A DNA stretch of 11,364 nt from Candidatus Spyradenecus faecavium (GTDB lineage Bacteria; Verrucomicrobiota; Kiritimatiellia; RFP12; DVOR01). The position numbers and the translations under genes are program-made. The stretch covers positions 1-11,364 of the forward strand of contig DVOR01000078.1 of the NCBI GenBank assembly GCA_018713405.1. Reading direction: 5' to 3'. Position 1 is the stretch's first letter; the number at the start of each line of letters is the position of its first letter. Under the pieces are notes generated by a model. It saw only the letters and a list, made by a program, of their open reading frames with translations, was not told the origin of the DNA and did no database searches. This document shows, one piece after another, positions 1-7,087 of the stretch.

Positions 1-1183
1 CCGCCGGACCTTGCGGAGCGGCGGCCGCCAAGCGTCGGATCGTTTGGTCCCTGAGCGCCGTCAGGCGGCGGAGCACCTCATCGAGGGAGACGGTCTTGGC
101 GGCGCGGGCGCAACGGATGAGCGTCATCTCCACGAGCGTGCGCACCGAAAGGGCCGCGCGCAACTTGCCCTCCATCTCGGAGAGCAGGGAGGAGATCTCG
201 ACGATGCGCTGGGGCGGGGCCAGCTTGGCCTGCGCCTCGAGGACGGCGAGCTGCTCGGCGGTGACGTCCTGCTTGGCCAGCTCCGCGCCGGCCTGCTGGC
301 AGACGAGCAGGTTGCGGAAGTGCCACAGGAGCTCCGCGGTCATGCGGCGCATGTCCTTGCCGGACTCGTCCAGGGCCGCGACGGTGCGCAGGATGCCAGG
401 GATGTCGCCCTGGAGGATGCTCGCGGCGAGCCCCTCGAGCGCCTCGCGGGAGACGAGCCCGAAGACGGCCAGCACGTCGGCCTCGGTGAGGTCGGTCCCC
501 TTGAAGGCGATGAGCTGGTCGAGCGCGGAGAGCGCGTCGCGCAGGCCACCGTTGGAGCCGCGCGCGATGGCCAGGAGCGCGTCGTCGGTGATCTCGATCT
601 TCTCCGCGTTGCAGATGAAGCGCAGGCGCCCGACGATGTCGCCCACGGAGATGCGGCGCAGGTCGAAGCGCTGGCAACGGCTCACGATGGTGGGCAGGAC
701 CTTGTCGCCCTCGGTGGTCGCGAAGATGAACTTCACGTACGGCGGGGGCTCCTCGAGGGTCTTCAACAGCGCGTTGAAGGCCGCGTTCGAGAGCATGTGC
801 ACCTCGTCGAGGATGAAGACCTTGAAGCGGCTGTGCGTGGGGGCGAACTGCACCTGGTCGAGCACGGCGTGGATGTCCTCGACCTTGTTGTTCGAGGCGG
901 CGTCGAGCTCGATCACGTCCATGTCGCTGCCGGCGGCGATGCCCTTGCAGTTGTCGCACTCGCCGCAGGGGTGGGTGGTGGGGCCCTTCTCGCAGTTGAG
1001 GGCCATCGCCAGGATGCGCGAGAGCGTGGTCTTGCCGATGCCGCGCGGCCCGATGAAGAGGTACGCGTGGGCGATGCGGTCCTGCTCGATGGCATTGGCG
1101 AGGGTGCGCGTGACGTGGCCCTGCCCCACGACGTCGTCGAACGTCTTGGGGCGCCACTTTCGCGCGAGCACTTCGTAGGCCAT
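1..1183 (-). CDS. dnaX: DNA polymerase III clamp-loader subunit tau/gamma (partial, 3' end beyond left edge)
   Basis: This is the AAA+ ATPase of the clamp loader, which opens the beta sliding clamp and places it on primed DNA at the replication fork. Translation begins MAYEVLARKWRPKTFDDVVG, the typical DnaX N-terminus. Visible landmarks are Walker A GPRGIGKT (residues 45-52), a four-cysteine zinc site (C64, C73, C76, C79), the Walker B/DExH-like DEVHM (126-130), sensor 1 IFATTE, and the SRC motif in IVSRCQRFD, which carries the arginine finger. The frame stays open for 394 codons to base 2, so the collar domain and any tau-specific tail lie partly outside. The ATG at 1183 lies one base after the htpG stop (TGACATG), which points to co-transcription and probable translational coupling. 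I saw no poly-A slippery site of the E. coli kind in the visible part. Identity is secure; the full length and any gamma form are unknown. Confidence 0.96.
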   Translation of the reverse strand, partial: MAYEVLARKWRPKTFDDVVGQGHVTRTLANAIEQDRIAHAYLFIGPRGIGKTTLSRILAMALNCEKGPTTHPCGECDNCKGIAAGSDMDVIELDAASNNKVEDIHAVLDQVQFAPTHSRFKVFILDEVHMLSNAAFNALLKTLEEPPPYVKFIFATTEGDKVLPTIVSRCQRFDLRRISVGDIVGRLRFICNAEKIEITDDALLAIARGSNGGLRDALSALDQLIAFKGTDLTEADVLAVFGLVSREALEGLAASILQGDIPGILRTVAALDESGKDMRRMTAELLWHFRNLLVCQQAGAELAKQDVTAEQLAVLEAQAKLAPPQRIVEISSLLSEMEGKLRAALSVRTLVEMTLIRCARAAKTVSLDEVLRRLTALRDQTIRRLAAAAPQGPA

Positions 1184-1184
1184 G

Positions 1185-3032
1185 TCAGCGGCTCATCAGT
1201 TGCGCCACCAGGGCGTTGAAGCGCGCGGGGTCGGGCGGAAGCGTGCCCTCGGCCAGGCAGGCCTGCCCATAGAGCAGGTCGATGGCGTCGGCGCGGCGCG
1301 CCTCGTCCTCCTCCGCGGCCACGGCCTTGATGAGCGGGTGGTCGGGGTTGAGCTCCAGGATGTGCTTCTCCTCGGGCACGGTCTGACCCATCGCCTCCAT
1401 CATGCGGCGCATGGAGGGGGGCAACGCCTCCGGGTCCTGCACCAGGCAACAGGGCGAGTCGGTCAGGCGCGAGGTCACGCGCACCTCCTTGACGGTCTTT
1501 TCGAGCTGCTTGGCGAAGGCGTCGAGCGTCGGCTTGAGGGCCTCCTTCGCGGCCTCGAGCGCCTGCTTCTTCTCGTCGGCGTCGAGCCCCAGGTCACCCT
1601 TGTCGGCGAAGACGATCGGCGTCTTGTCGTACTCATAGAACTCGCCGGCGATGAACTGGTCCACGGGCGTCGTCAGGAAGAGCACGTCGTAGCCCTTGGC
1701 CTTCAGCTGCTCCAGGCACGGGCTCTGGCGCGCGGCCTGCTCGGTGTCGGCCGTGAGCATGTAGATGGACTTCTGGCCCTCAGGCATCGCCTCCTTGTAA
1801 GCCTTCAGGCCGGTGAACTTCCCGTCCTTGAGGTTCTTGAAGCGCATCAGCTCGGTGATCTTCTCCTTGTTCTCCCAGTCGGAGTGGAAGCCTTCCTTGA
1901 GGAAGTCGCCCAGCGCCACGGTGAAGGTCTCGAAGTCCTCAGGCTTCTCCTTCGCCATCTCGGCGAGGGCCTTCAGGACGCGGTTGGTGAGGTCGGCGCG
2001 GATCTTGCGGATGATGGCGTCGTCCTGCAGCATCTCGCGCGAGACGTTCAGCGGCAGGTCGCTGCTGTCCACCACGCCCTTCAGGAAACGCAACCACGGG
2101 GGCGTCAGCTCCTCGATCTCGTCACCGATGAAGACGTTGCGCACGTAAAGCGACAGCCCGTGCGTGTTCCCGGGCATCAGCATCTCCATGCCCACCGTCT
2201 TCGGGATGAAGAGGAGCGCGCGGTATTCCAGCGTCCCTTCCGCCGCGATGTGAAGCACCTTCAGCGGCTCCCCCACCCCACGCAAGGTCTGACGATAAAA
2301 GGCCTCGTACTCCTCCGGCTTCACCTCGTTCCGCGGGCGCTTCCAGAGGGCGACCATCGTGTTCAGCGGCTTGCGCTCCTCGTCCTGCTTCTCCTTCCCC
2401 TCCACCTCCAGGTAGATGGGATAGGCGATGAAGTCGGAATAGCGGCGCACCAGGTCACGCAGCGTCCACTCCTCGGCGAACTGCGCCTGGTCGTCGCGCA
2501 GATGGAGCTTGATGGCCGTGCCGGGCGCGGTGCGCGTCCCCTCGTCCATCGTGTACTCCCCGTCGCCGGCGCTCATCCAGCGCGCGGGCTTCTGGCCCTC
2601 GCCGCGGCGGAGCGACTCCACGGTCACGGAATCGGCCACCATGAAGGCCGCGTAGAAGCCGACGCCGAACTTGCCGATCAGCTCCGGGATGTTCGTCTCC
2701 TCGCCCGCCTTCAACGCCTCGGCGAAGGCCTTGGAGCCGCTCTTGGCGATGGTGCCCAGCGCCTCCTCCATCTCCTCGGCGCTCATGCCCAGACCGTTGT
2801 CCTCCACGGTCAGCGTGTGGGCGGCGGCGTCCGCGCGGAGCGTGATCTGCCACTCCGGGGCCTCGGGCGCGATGGCCTTGTCCGTCAGCGCCAGATACTT
2901 CGCGCGGTCGATCGCGTCGCTTCCGTTCGAGATCAACTCGCGCAGGAAGATTTCCTTCTTGGAATACAGGGAATGGATCACCAAGTCCAGCATCTGCCGG
3001 ATCTCAGCCTTGAAAGCACAAGTCTTAGCCAT
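1185..3032 (-). CDS. htpG: Hsp90-family molecular chaperone HtpG
   Basis: This is the cytosolic ATP-dependent chaperone of the Hsp90 family, acting as a dimer on late-folding client proteins. The 615 residues match the usual bacterial length (E. coli about 624). The N-terminal GHKL ATPase domain shows LRELISNGSDA (E32, N36, D39), VEDNGLGM (D78) and the glycine-rich lid segment IGKFGVGFYAAF (119-130). Further on are GTAIKLHLR and the middle-domain stretch DLPLNVSREMLQ with the conserved arginine. The C-terminal dimerisation region is complete, containing LELNPDHPLIKAV. One small deviation is Gly37 where most family members have Ala (NASDA). The ATG at 3032 starts MAKTCAFKAEIRQML, in register with the family; the likely ribosome site is AAAGG, 10 bases upstream. 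It is the first gene of an htpG-dnaX unit and has its own promoter. No CIRCE-type heat-shock operator was seen. Confidence 0.97.
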   Translation of the reverse strand: MAKTCAFKAEIRQMLDLVIHSLYSKKEIFLRELISNGSDAIDRAKYLALTDKAIAPEAPEWQITLRADAAAHTLTVEDNGLGMSAEEMEEALGTIAKSGSKAFAEALKAGEETNIPELIGKFGVGFYAAFMVADSVTVESLRRGEGQKPARWMSAGDGEYTMDEGTRTAPGTAIKLHLRDDQAQFAEEWTLRDLVRRYSDFIAYPIYLEVEGKEKQDEERKPLNTMVALWKRPRNEVKPEEYEAFYRQTLRGVGEPLKVLHIAAEGTLEYRALLFIPKTVGMEMLMPGNTHGLSLYVRNVFIGDEIEELTPPWLRFLKGVVDSSDLPLNVSREMLQDDAIIRKIRADLTNRVLKALAEMAKEKPEDFETFTVALGDFLKEGFHSDWENKEKITELMRFKNLKDGKFTGLKAYKEAMPEGQKSIYMLTADTEQAARQSPCLEQLKAKGYDVLFLTTPVDQFIAGEFYEYDKTPIVFADKGDLGLDADEKKQALEAAKEALKPTLDAFAKQLEKTVKEVRVTSRLTDSPCCLVQDPEALPPSMRRMMEAMGQTVPEEKHILELNPDHPLIKAVAAEEDEARRADAIDLLYGQACLAEGTLPPDPARFNALVAQLMSR

Positions 3033-3074
3033 AGTTCTCAGACCTTTCTTCCCCTCTTATTTAAGGGAACCATT

Positions 3075-3090
3075 ATTATACCACACCGCC
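3075..3090 (-). promoter_or_regulatory. htpG-dnaX promoter, extended -10 type
   Basis: Read on the minus strand the element is GGCGGTGTGGTATAAT, an extended -10 (TGG followed by the consensus TATAAT) preceded by a GGCGG block. No TTGACA-like -35 is evident. The -10 ends 42 bases before the htpG ATG, predicting a leader of about 35 bases. Near-identical elements precede hisC, pyrC and marC. Confidence 0.75.
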
Positions 3091-3112
3091 CCGCCCGCCG
3101 CTTGCCCCGCCA

Positions 3113-3125
3113 CCCCGTTTCGGGG
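3113..3125. other. Small GC-rich hairpin upstream of htpG promoter
   Basis: CCCCGTTTCGGGG is a perfect 5-bp inverted repeat with a 3-base loop. It lies between the palindrome array and the htpG promoter. On the plus strand it is followed by TTTGGGGG, on the minus strand by G-rich sequence, so neither side has the U-tract of an intrinsic terminator. The G-runs between here and the promoter on the minus strand might also form a quadruplex. No function can be assigned. The remaining bases from 3126 to 3180 hold nothing I recognise. Confidence 0.4.
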
Positions 3126-3180
3126 TTTGGGGGCGACCTCGGGAAGGGCGGATTCGGAATAAGTGACGATGTTTTTCCGA

Positions 3181-3260
3181 AACCCTTAAGGGTTTGCCCC
3201 GAGACCCTTAGGGTTTGGGGTCGGAACCCTTAGGGTTTCGCCTCCGACCCTTGAGGGTTT
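3181..3260. repeat. Tandem array of four near-palindromes, period about 22 bp
   Basis: Four copies of a dyad with arms ACCCTT / (A)AGGGTTT lie at 3181-3195, 3204-3216, 3225-3238 and 3247-3260. The CCC of successive units starts at 3183, 3205, 3227 and 3248, giving spacings of 22, 22 and 21. The arms are conserved while the centre varies (TTAA, TTA, TTA, TTGA) and the 8-9 base spacers differ. A period near two helical turns would put every dyad on the same face of the DNA, as expected for cooperative binding by a dimeric protein. It sits 100-185 bases upstream of the htpG -10 and downstream of the his operon. It could be an operator array, a dispersed intergenic repeat family, or transcript-level structure. 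No known element was recognised. Confidence 0.85.
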
Positions 3261-3282
3261 CATCGGGGGCGGGGCAGCGAAC

Positions 3283-3342
3283 ACGCGGGCCGTCGGGCGT
3301 TGCCCCGTGGCTTGACGGGGGAGCGCGCCCAACGGCCTGCGT
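3283..3342 (-). terminator. Large stem-loop after hisA, probable his operon terminator or 3' stabiliser
   Basis: An inverted repeat pairs 3288-3299 with 3326-3337 (12 positions) and continues, after one mismatch, as 3283-3286 with 3339-3342. An inner stem pairs 3303-3308 (CCCCGT) with 3315-3320 (ACGGGG) around a 6-base loop. On the minus-strand transcript the single non-Watson-Crick position in the main 12-bp stem (3294/3331) is a G-U wobble; on the plus strand it is a C-A mismatch. This favours function in the his operon RNA. It begins 27 bases past the hisA stop. There is no U-tract, so it may need another factor or may only protect the 3' end. Confidence 0.6.
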
Positions 3343-3369
3343 TGCGCGTGAATGAAGGAAAGGAGGGCC

Positions 3370-4095
3370 TCAGCGGGCGGCGGCGAGGAGCTGCGGCAGG
3401 GTGACGGCGCCCTCGTAGAGGGCCTTGCCGACGATGGCGCCCCAGAGGTTGGGGCGGCCGAGCGCGCGGATGGCGGCCACGTGCTCCGCGGCGGAGACGC
3501 CGCCGGAGGCGATGACGTTGACCAGCGGCACGGAGTCGGCCAGCTCGGCCAGCGCCTCGAGGTTGGGGCCGCCGAGCATCCCGTCGGTGGCGGTGTCGGT
3601 GTAGATGATGGTGCGCACGCCGAGGTCGGCCACGCGGCGGGCGAGGTCGGTGGCGCGCACGGCGGAGGTCTCGACCCAGCCCTTGGTCTGCACGAAGCCG
3701 CCCCGCGCGTCGATGCCCACGGCGATGCGGTCGCCGTGCTTGGCGACCCAGCGGCCGAGCGCGACCTCGTCCTCCAGCGCGCGGGTGCCGATGATGGCAC
3801 GGGCGACGCCGGCGGCGAGGACGGCCTCGACGGCCTCGTCGGAACGCAGGCCGCCGCCGACCTCCACGCTCAGCCCGCACTCACGGATGATACGGGCGAT
3901 GAGGTCGGCGTGGGCGGGCTTCCCGGTGAAGGCGCCGTCCAGGTCGACGACATGGAGGTGCTCGGCGTCGGCGTCCCGGAAGGCGCGGGCCTGGGCCACG
4001 GGGTCGTCGTTGTAGACGGTGCGCTGGTCGGCGCGGCCCTGGCGCAGGCGCACGCACTGGCCGCCCATGAGGTCGATCGCGGGGAGGATGACCAT
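3370..4095 (-). CDS. hisA: Phosphoribosylformimino-AICAR phosphate isomerase HisA
   Basis: This TIM-barrel isomerase performs the fourth step of histidine synthesis, the Amadori rearrangement of ProFAR to PRFAR. The protein begins MVILPAIDLMGGQCVRLRQG, with the catalytic Asp8 in the PAIDL strand. The second catalytic aspartate is Asp129 in VGIDARGG, followed by TKGW. The phosphate-binding motifs VEVGGGLR and TDTATDGMLGGPN are present. The 241 residues are a normal full length. I chose the ATG at 4095, which overlaps the hisB stop by one base (TGATG) and gives the family-standard N-terminus; a GTG one codon earlier (4098) is possible. A strong AAGGGGG ribosome site lies about 7 bases upstream. 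It is the last gene of hisC-hisB-hisA. The hisH and hisF genes that usually flank or follow hisA are absent here. Confidence 0.96.
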   Translation of the reverse strand: MVILPAIDLMGGQCVRLRQGRADQRTVYNDDPVAQARAFRDADAEHLHVVDLDGAFTGKPAHADLIARIIRECGLSVEVGGGLRSDEAVEAVLAAGVARAIIGTRALEDEVALGRWVAKHGDRIAVGIDARGGFVQTKGWVETSAVRATDLARRVADLGVRTIIYTDTATDGMLGGPNLEALAELADSVPLVNVIASGGVSAAEHVAAIRALGRPNLWGAIVGKALYEGAVTLPQLLAAAR

Positions 4096-4679
4096 CACAG
4101 CACCCCCTTGCTGGAGGGGACGCCCGCGTCGCGCGGGTCGGGTTCGACGGCCATGCGCAGGGCGTGGGCAAGGCCCTTGAAGACGGCCTCGTAGACGTGA
4201 TGGACCTCGCCGCCGTAGGGCTGCTTCACGTGGAGGTTCATGCGGGCGTTGGTGACGAAGGCGCGCATGAACTCCTCGAGCAGGCGCACGTTGAAGTCGC
4301 GGATGTATTGCTCGGGGTGCGAGATGTCCCAGACCAGATAGGGGCGGCCGCCGAGGTCGACGAGCACGTCGGCGCGGGCCTCGTCCATCGGCAACATGAA
4401 GAAACCGTAGCGGCGGATGCCGCGGCGGTCGCCGAGCGCTTGGTCGAGCGCCGTGCCGAGCGCCAGGCCGACGTCCTCGACGGTGTGGTGGTAATCCACG
4501 TCCAGGTCGCCCTTGCAGGTCAGCTCCAGGTCGATGAGCGAGTGGCGGGAGAAGAGCTCCAGCATGTGGTTGAAGAAGCCGATCCCCGTGTCCACGGCGA
4601 AGGCGCCGGAGCCGTCGAGGTTCAGCTTCAGGGAGATGTCGGTCTCGCGGGTTTTGCGTGCGATGGCGGCTGTGCGCAT
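4095..4679 (-). CDS. hisB: Imidazoleglycerol-phosphate dehydratase HisB (monofunctional)
   Basis: This Mn-dependent enzyme dehydrates imidazole glycerol phosphate to imidazole acetol phosphate in histidine synthesis. The 194 residues correspond to the dehydratase alone, without the histidinol phosphatase domain fused in E. coli. Diagnostic motifs are GIGFFNHML, DVDYHHTVEDVG, the pseudo-symmetric second half EFMRAFVTNARMNLH and GGEVHHVYEAVFKG with the second metal-binding His-His pair, and the C-terminal SSKGVL. Asn replaces the Asp of the GFFDHML form, a variant I believe occurs elsewhere in the family. The ATG at 4679 lies 9 bases after the hisC stop, and the ribosome site AAGGAG overlaps that stop codon (TAAGGAG), so hisC and hisB are probably translated as a pair. 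Confidence 0.96.
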   Translation of the reverse strand: MRTAAIARKTRETDISLKLNLDGSGAFAVDTGIGFFNHMLELFSRHSLIDLELTCKGDLDVDYHHTVEDVGLALGTALDQALGDRRGIRRYGFFMLPMDEARADVLVDLGGRPYLVWDISHPEQYIRDFNVRLLEEFMRAFVTNARMNLHVKQPYGGEVHHVYEAVFKGLAHALRMAVEPDPRDAGVPSSKGVL

Positions 4680-4688
4680 AGGGGCTCC

Positions 4689-5738
4689 TTAGGCAAGCAG
4701 GGTGTCAAGCGCGGAAAGCAGGGTGTCGACCTCGGGGTCCGAGCCGACGGTGATGCGCACCCACGCGCCCGTCCGCGGGCCGGGGAAATAGCGCAGGAAG
4801 ATGTGGCGGTCGCGCAGCGCCGCGAAGAGGTCCGCGGCCTTGGCCGGCGCGGGCGGCTTGGCGAAGAGGAAGTTCGTCTCCGAGGGCAGAACCTCCCACC
4901 CGCGCGCCTCGAGCGCGGCGGTCAGGCGTGCGCGCGTGGCCCGCACCTTCGCGACGCTCGCGTGCATATGGGGCAGGTCCTCGAGCGCCGCCGCGCCGAC
5001 GACCTGCGCCAGCGCGTCCATGTTGTAGGAGTCCTTGATTTTGTAGAGCGCGTCGATGAGCGGCTCCGGGCCGACGCAGTAGCCGAAGCGCAGCCCCGCG
5101 AGGGAGAAGCTCTTGGAGAGCGTCCGCATCACCAGCAGGTTCTCGTTGCCGGGGGCCGTGGCCAGGGCCATGCAGTTGGCCGAGGCGAAGTCCGCGTACG
5201 CCTCGTCCACCAGCACCACGCCGGGATAGTCCCGCGCGAAGGCGGCGATCTGCTCGGGCGCGGCCAGGAGCGAGGTGGGGGCGTTCGGGTTCGTCCAGAC
5301 GAAGACGTCGGAGAAGTCTTTGGGCGGCATGGGGCAGGTGAAGTCGTCGTTCAGCGGCAGGGCCTTGCCGCGCGCGTCGCGGATGGCGGCGAGCACCGAG
5401 TAGAGCGAGTAGGTCGGGTCGAAATAGCCCACCGTCCCGCCGACCTCGACGAAGGCCCGCGTGAAGAGCGCCAGGATCTCGTCCGACCCGTTACCCACGA
5501 AGACCTGCGCGGGGCGGCATCCCACGTTGCGGGCGATGACCTCCCGCACCCGCATGAAGACAGGGTCGGGATAGAGGCGCAGCGTCTTCCAATCGAAGGC
5601 CGCGAGCGCCTCGCCCACCTTCGGCGAGGGCGGATAGGGGTTCTCGTTCGTGTTGAGCTTCACCATCCCCGGGAAGTGGGGTTGCTCCCCCGGCACATAG
5701 CCGGCCAACGCCTCGACATGCTTGCAGATACGGCTCAT
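4689..5738 (-). CDS. hisC: Histidinol-phosphate aminotransferase HisC
   Basis: This PLP-dependent fold-type I aminotransferase converts imidazole acetol phosphate plus glutamate into histidinol phosphate. The 349-residue protein shows VKLNTNENPYPPSP near the N-terminus (substrate region), GNGSDEIL (PLP phosphate contact), NPNAPTS (150-156, with PLP-contacting Asn152; the usual final Gly is Ser), VDEAYADF (Asp178, Tyr181) and the Schiff-base lysine in TLSKSFSLAGLRFGY (Lys209). A C-terminal arginine lies in WVRITVGSD. The frame is open upstream through a region antisense to pyrC, but the ATG at 5738 gives the correct family start, MSRICKHVEALAGYVPGEQP, and has a GAGGA ribosome site about 5-6 bases upstream. 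It is the first gene of the his operon, with a promoter in the 47-base gap after pyrC. Confidence 0.95.
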   Translation of the reverse strand: MSRICKHVEALAGYVPGEQPHFPGMVKLNTNENPYPPSPKVGEALAAFDWKTLRLYPDPVFMRVREVIARNVGCRPAQVFVGNGSDEILALFTRAFVEVGGTVGYFDPTYSLYSVLAAIRDARGKALPLNDDFTCPMPPKDFSDVFVWTNPNAPTSLLAAPEQIAAFARDYPGVVLVDEAYADFASANCMALATAPGNENLLVMRTLSKSFSLAGLRFGYCVGPEPLIDALYKIKDSYNMDALAQVVGAAALEDLPHMHASVAKVRATRARLTAALEARGWEVLPSETNFLFAKPPAPAKAADLFAALRDRHIFLRYFPGPRTGAWVRITVGSDPEVDTLLSALDTLLA

Positions 5739-5760
5739 CTTTGTCCTCAAAACGGGCGAC

Positions 5761-5777
5761 AGTATACCACACCGGCC
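5761..5777 (-). promoter_or_regulatory. hisCBA promoter, extended -10 type
   Basis: The minus-strand element is GGCCGGTGTGGTATACT. Its last eleven bases differ from the htpG element only by C for A in the -10 hexamer. The -10 ends 22 bases before the hisC ATG, giving a leader of about 15 bases. It lies within the 47-base pyrC-hisC gap, so hisC need not depend on pyrC readthrough. The leader is too short for a classical his attenuator. Confidence 0.75.
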
Positions 5778-5785
5778 GCGCGCCT

Positions 5786-7078
5786 TCACAGCGCGGGGGC
5801 CCGCAGGCGGCCGCGGCGGTACGTGGCGAGGGCGCGCCCGCGGAGGGTCTGCCCGGCCCAAGGGCTGTTGACGGACTTGCTGGCGGAATGGGCGGGGTCG
5901 ACCGTCCACTCGTCGTCCGGCGCCAGGATGGCCAGTTCGGCGGGGGCGCCGACTGCCAAGGTGGGGGGCGGCAGGCCGATGAGCGCGTTCGGGGCCGTGA
6001 CCCACGCCGCGGCCCAGGCCAAGGGCGCCATCCCGCAGCGGCGCACCATCACGTCCCACGTCACGCCGACGGCGGTCTCCAGCCCGATGACACCGAAGGG
6101 CGCGGCCTTGAAGCCCTTGGCCTTCGTGGCGGGGGCGTGCGGCGCATGGTCCGTGGCAAAGACGGTGAGCGTGCCGTCAAGCACGCCCTGGCGGAGGGCT
6201 TCCACGTCGGCGCGCGTGCCGAGCGGCGGGTTCATGCGCCAGTTGCCGTCGTTGCCGGGGATGTCCTCGGCCGCGAGGGCCAGATGGTGGGGCGTGGCCT
6301 CGGCGGTCACCGGCAGGCCCTCGGCCCGCGCGGCCCGCACCAACGCCACGCTCTCCGCGCAGGACAGATGCTGCAGGTGCAGGGCGCACCCCGTGGCCCG
6401 GCAGAGGGCGATGTCGGCACGGACGGCCTCGACCTCGGCCTCCGGCGGGAAGATTGGCAGGCCGAACTCCCGCGCCGCGGGGCAGTCGCGCACGATGCCG
6501 CCGTCCTGCAGGCGCGGCACCACGGCATGGTCCATCACGGGCCGCCCCAGCTTCTTGGCGCGCAACATCACCACCCGCATCACGTCGGGGTCGGAGATCA
6601 TCGCGCCGTCGTCCGAGAAGGCGACCGCGCCGGCCTCCTCCAACGCCTCGAGCGGCGCGCAGGCCTTGCCCGCACGGCCGACCGTCGCGCACGCGCTGGG
6701 GAAGATCGCCACCGCCGTCTGGGCCGTGCGCGCGCGGCGCACCAGGTCGGGCGTGTCGGTGGGCGGGTTGGTGTTGGGCATCGTCACCACGCGCGTGAAG
6801 CCGCCGTTTGCGGCCGCCGCGCTGCCGGAGACCAGGTCCTCGGCCTCGGTCGCGCCCGGGTCGCGGAAGTGGACGTGCACGTCGCACAGCCCCGGCGTGA
6901 CCACCAGCCCCGGGCGGTCGATGACCGTCAGCCGCGCGGCCGAGGGAAGCTTCGCAGGGACGGGGGCGATGCGCCCCTCCGCGTCCACGAAGAGCGCGCC
7001 GACCTCGTCGCGTCCGTTCGCGGGGTCCAGCAACCGAGCCTGCGGGATGTAAAGAGCCTTCTGTGTTTCGCTTTTCAT
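5786..7078 (-). CDS. pyrC: Dihydroorotase PyrC (class I, metal-dependent)
   Basis: This enzyme cyclises carbamoyl aspartate to dihydroorotate in the third step of pyrimidine synthesis. The 430 residues and motif set fit the B. subtilis/Aquifex-type class I amidohydrolase rather than the shorter E. coli form. Seen in order: GLCDVHVHFRDPG with metal ligands His68 and His70, TMPNTNPPTD (substrate loop), FSDDGAM (Asp156/157, metal region), MDH (His184), HLQHLS (His237), MNPPLG, and FATDHAPH (Asp310). The N-terminal strand LYIPQARLLDP requires a start close to the ATG at 7078. No ribosome site precedes it, and the promoter -10 ends only 9 bases upstream, so the message may be nearly leaderless. 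It is transcribed away from marC and toward hisC, with 47 bases before hisC. A catalytically inactive DHOase-like partner is unlikely, since the ligands are all present. Confidence 0.94.
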   Translation of the reverse strand: MKSETQKALYIPQARLLDPANGRDEVGALFVDAEGRIAPVPAKLPSAARLTVIDRPGLVVTPGLCDVHVHFRDPGATEAEDLVSGSAAAANGGFTRVVTMPNTNPPTDTPDLVRRARTAQTAVAIFPSACATVGRAGKACAPLEALEEAGAVAFSDDGAMISDPDVMRVVMLRAKKLGRPVMDHAVVPRLQDGGIVRDCPAAREFGLPIFPPEAEVEAVRADIALCRATGCALHLQHLSCAESVALVRAARAEGLPVTAEATPHHLALAAEDIPGNDGNWRMNPPLGTRADVEALRQGVLDGTLTVFATDHAPHAPATKAKGFKAAPFGVIGLETAVGVTWDVMVRRCGMAPLAWAAAWVTAPNALIGLPPPTLAVGAPAELAILAPDDEWTVDPAHSASKSVNSPWAGQTLRGRALATYRRGRLRAPAL

Positions 7079-7087
7079 GACGTGCAC

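Noticed and set aside
2..1183. Programmed frameshift site in dnaX
   Set aside because: No A-rich slippery heptamer of the E. coli type was seen in the visible part; the region where it would normally lie is beyond the left edge.
11..1219. Long plus-strand frames opposite dnaX and htpG (also 1182-3233)
   Set aside because: These are antisense shadows of conserved genes and have no recognisable domains or ribosome sites.
3033..3180. CIRCE or HrcA operator upstream of htpG
   Set aside because: I looked for the TTAGCACTC/GAGTGCTAA dyad on both strands and did not see it.
3181..3260. CRISPR array or telomere-like repeat
   Set aside because: The units are palindromic, the spacers are only 8-9 bases and there is no cas gene, so it is not CRISPR. 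The likeness of AAACCCT to plant telomere motifs is coincidental because each unit is an inverted repeat, not a head-to-tail heptamer.
5739..5785. his-type attenuator with a histidine-rich leader peptide before hisC
   Set aside because: The gap is 47 bases and the predicted leader about 15 bases, with no run of His codons and no alternative stem-loops.
4164..7052. Very long plus-strand open frame (962 codons) opposite hisB, hisC and pyrC
   Set aside because: Its translation is low-complexity, rich in Arg, Gly and Ala, with no family resemblance, and it lies antisense to three clearly conserved genes. Long shadow frames are expected at this GC content.
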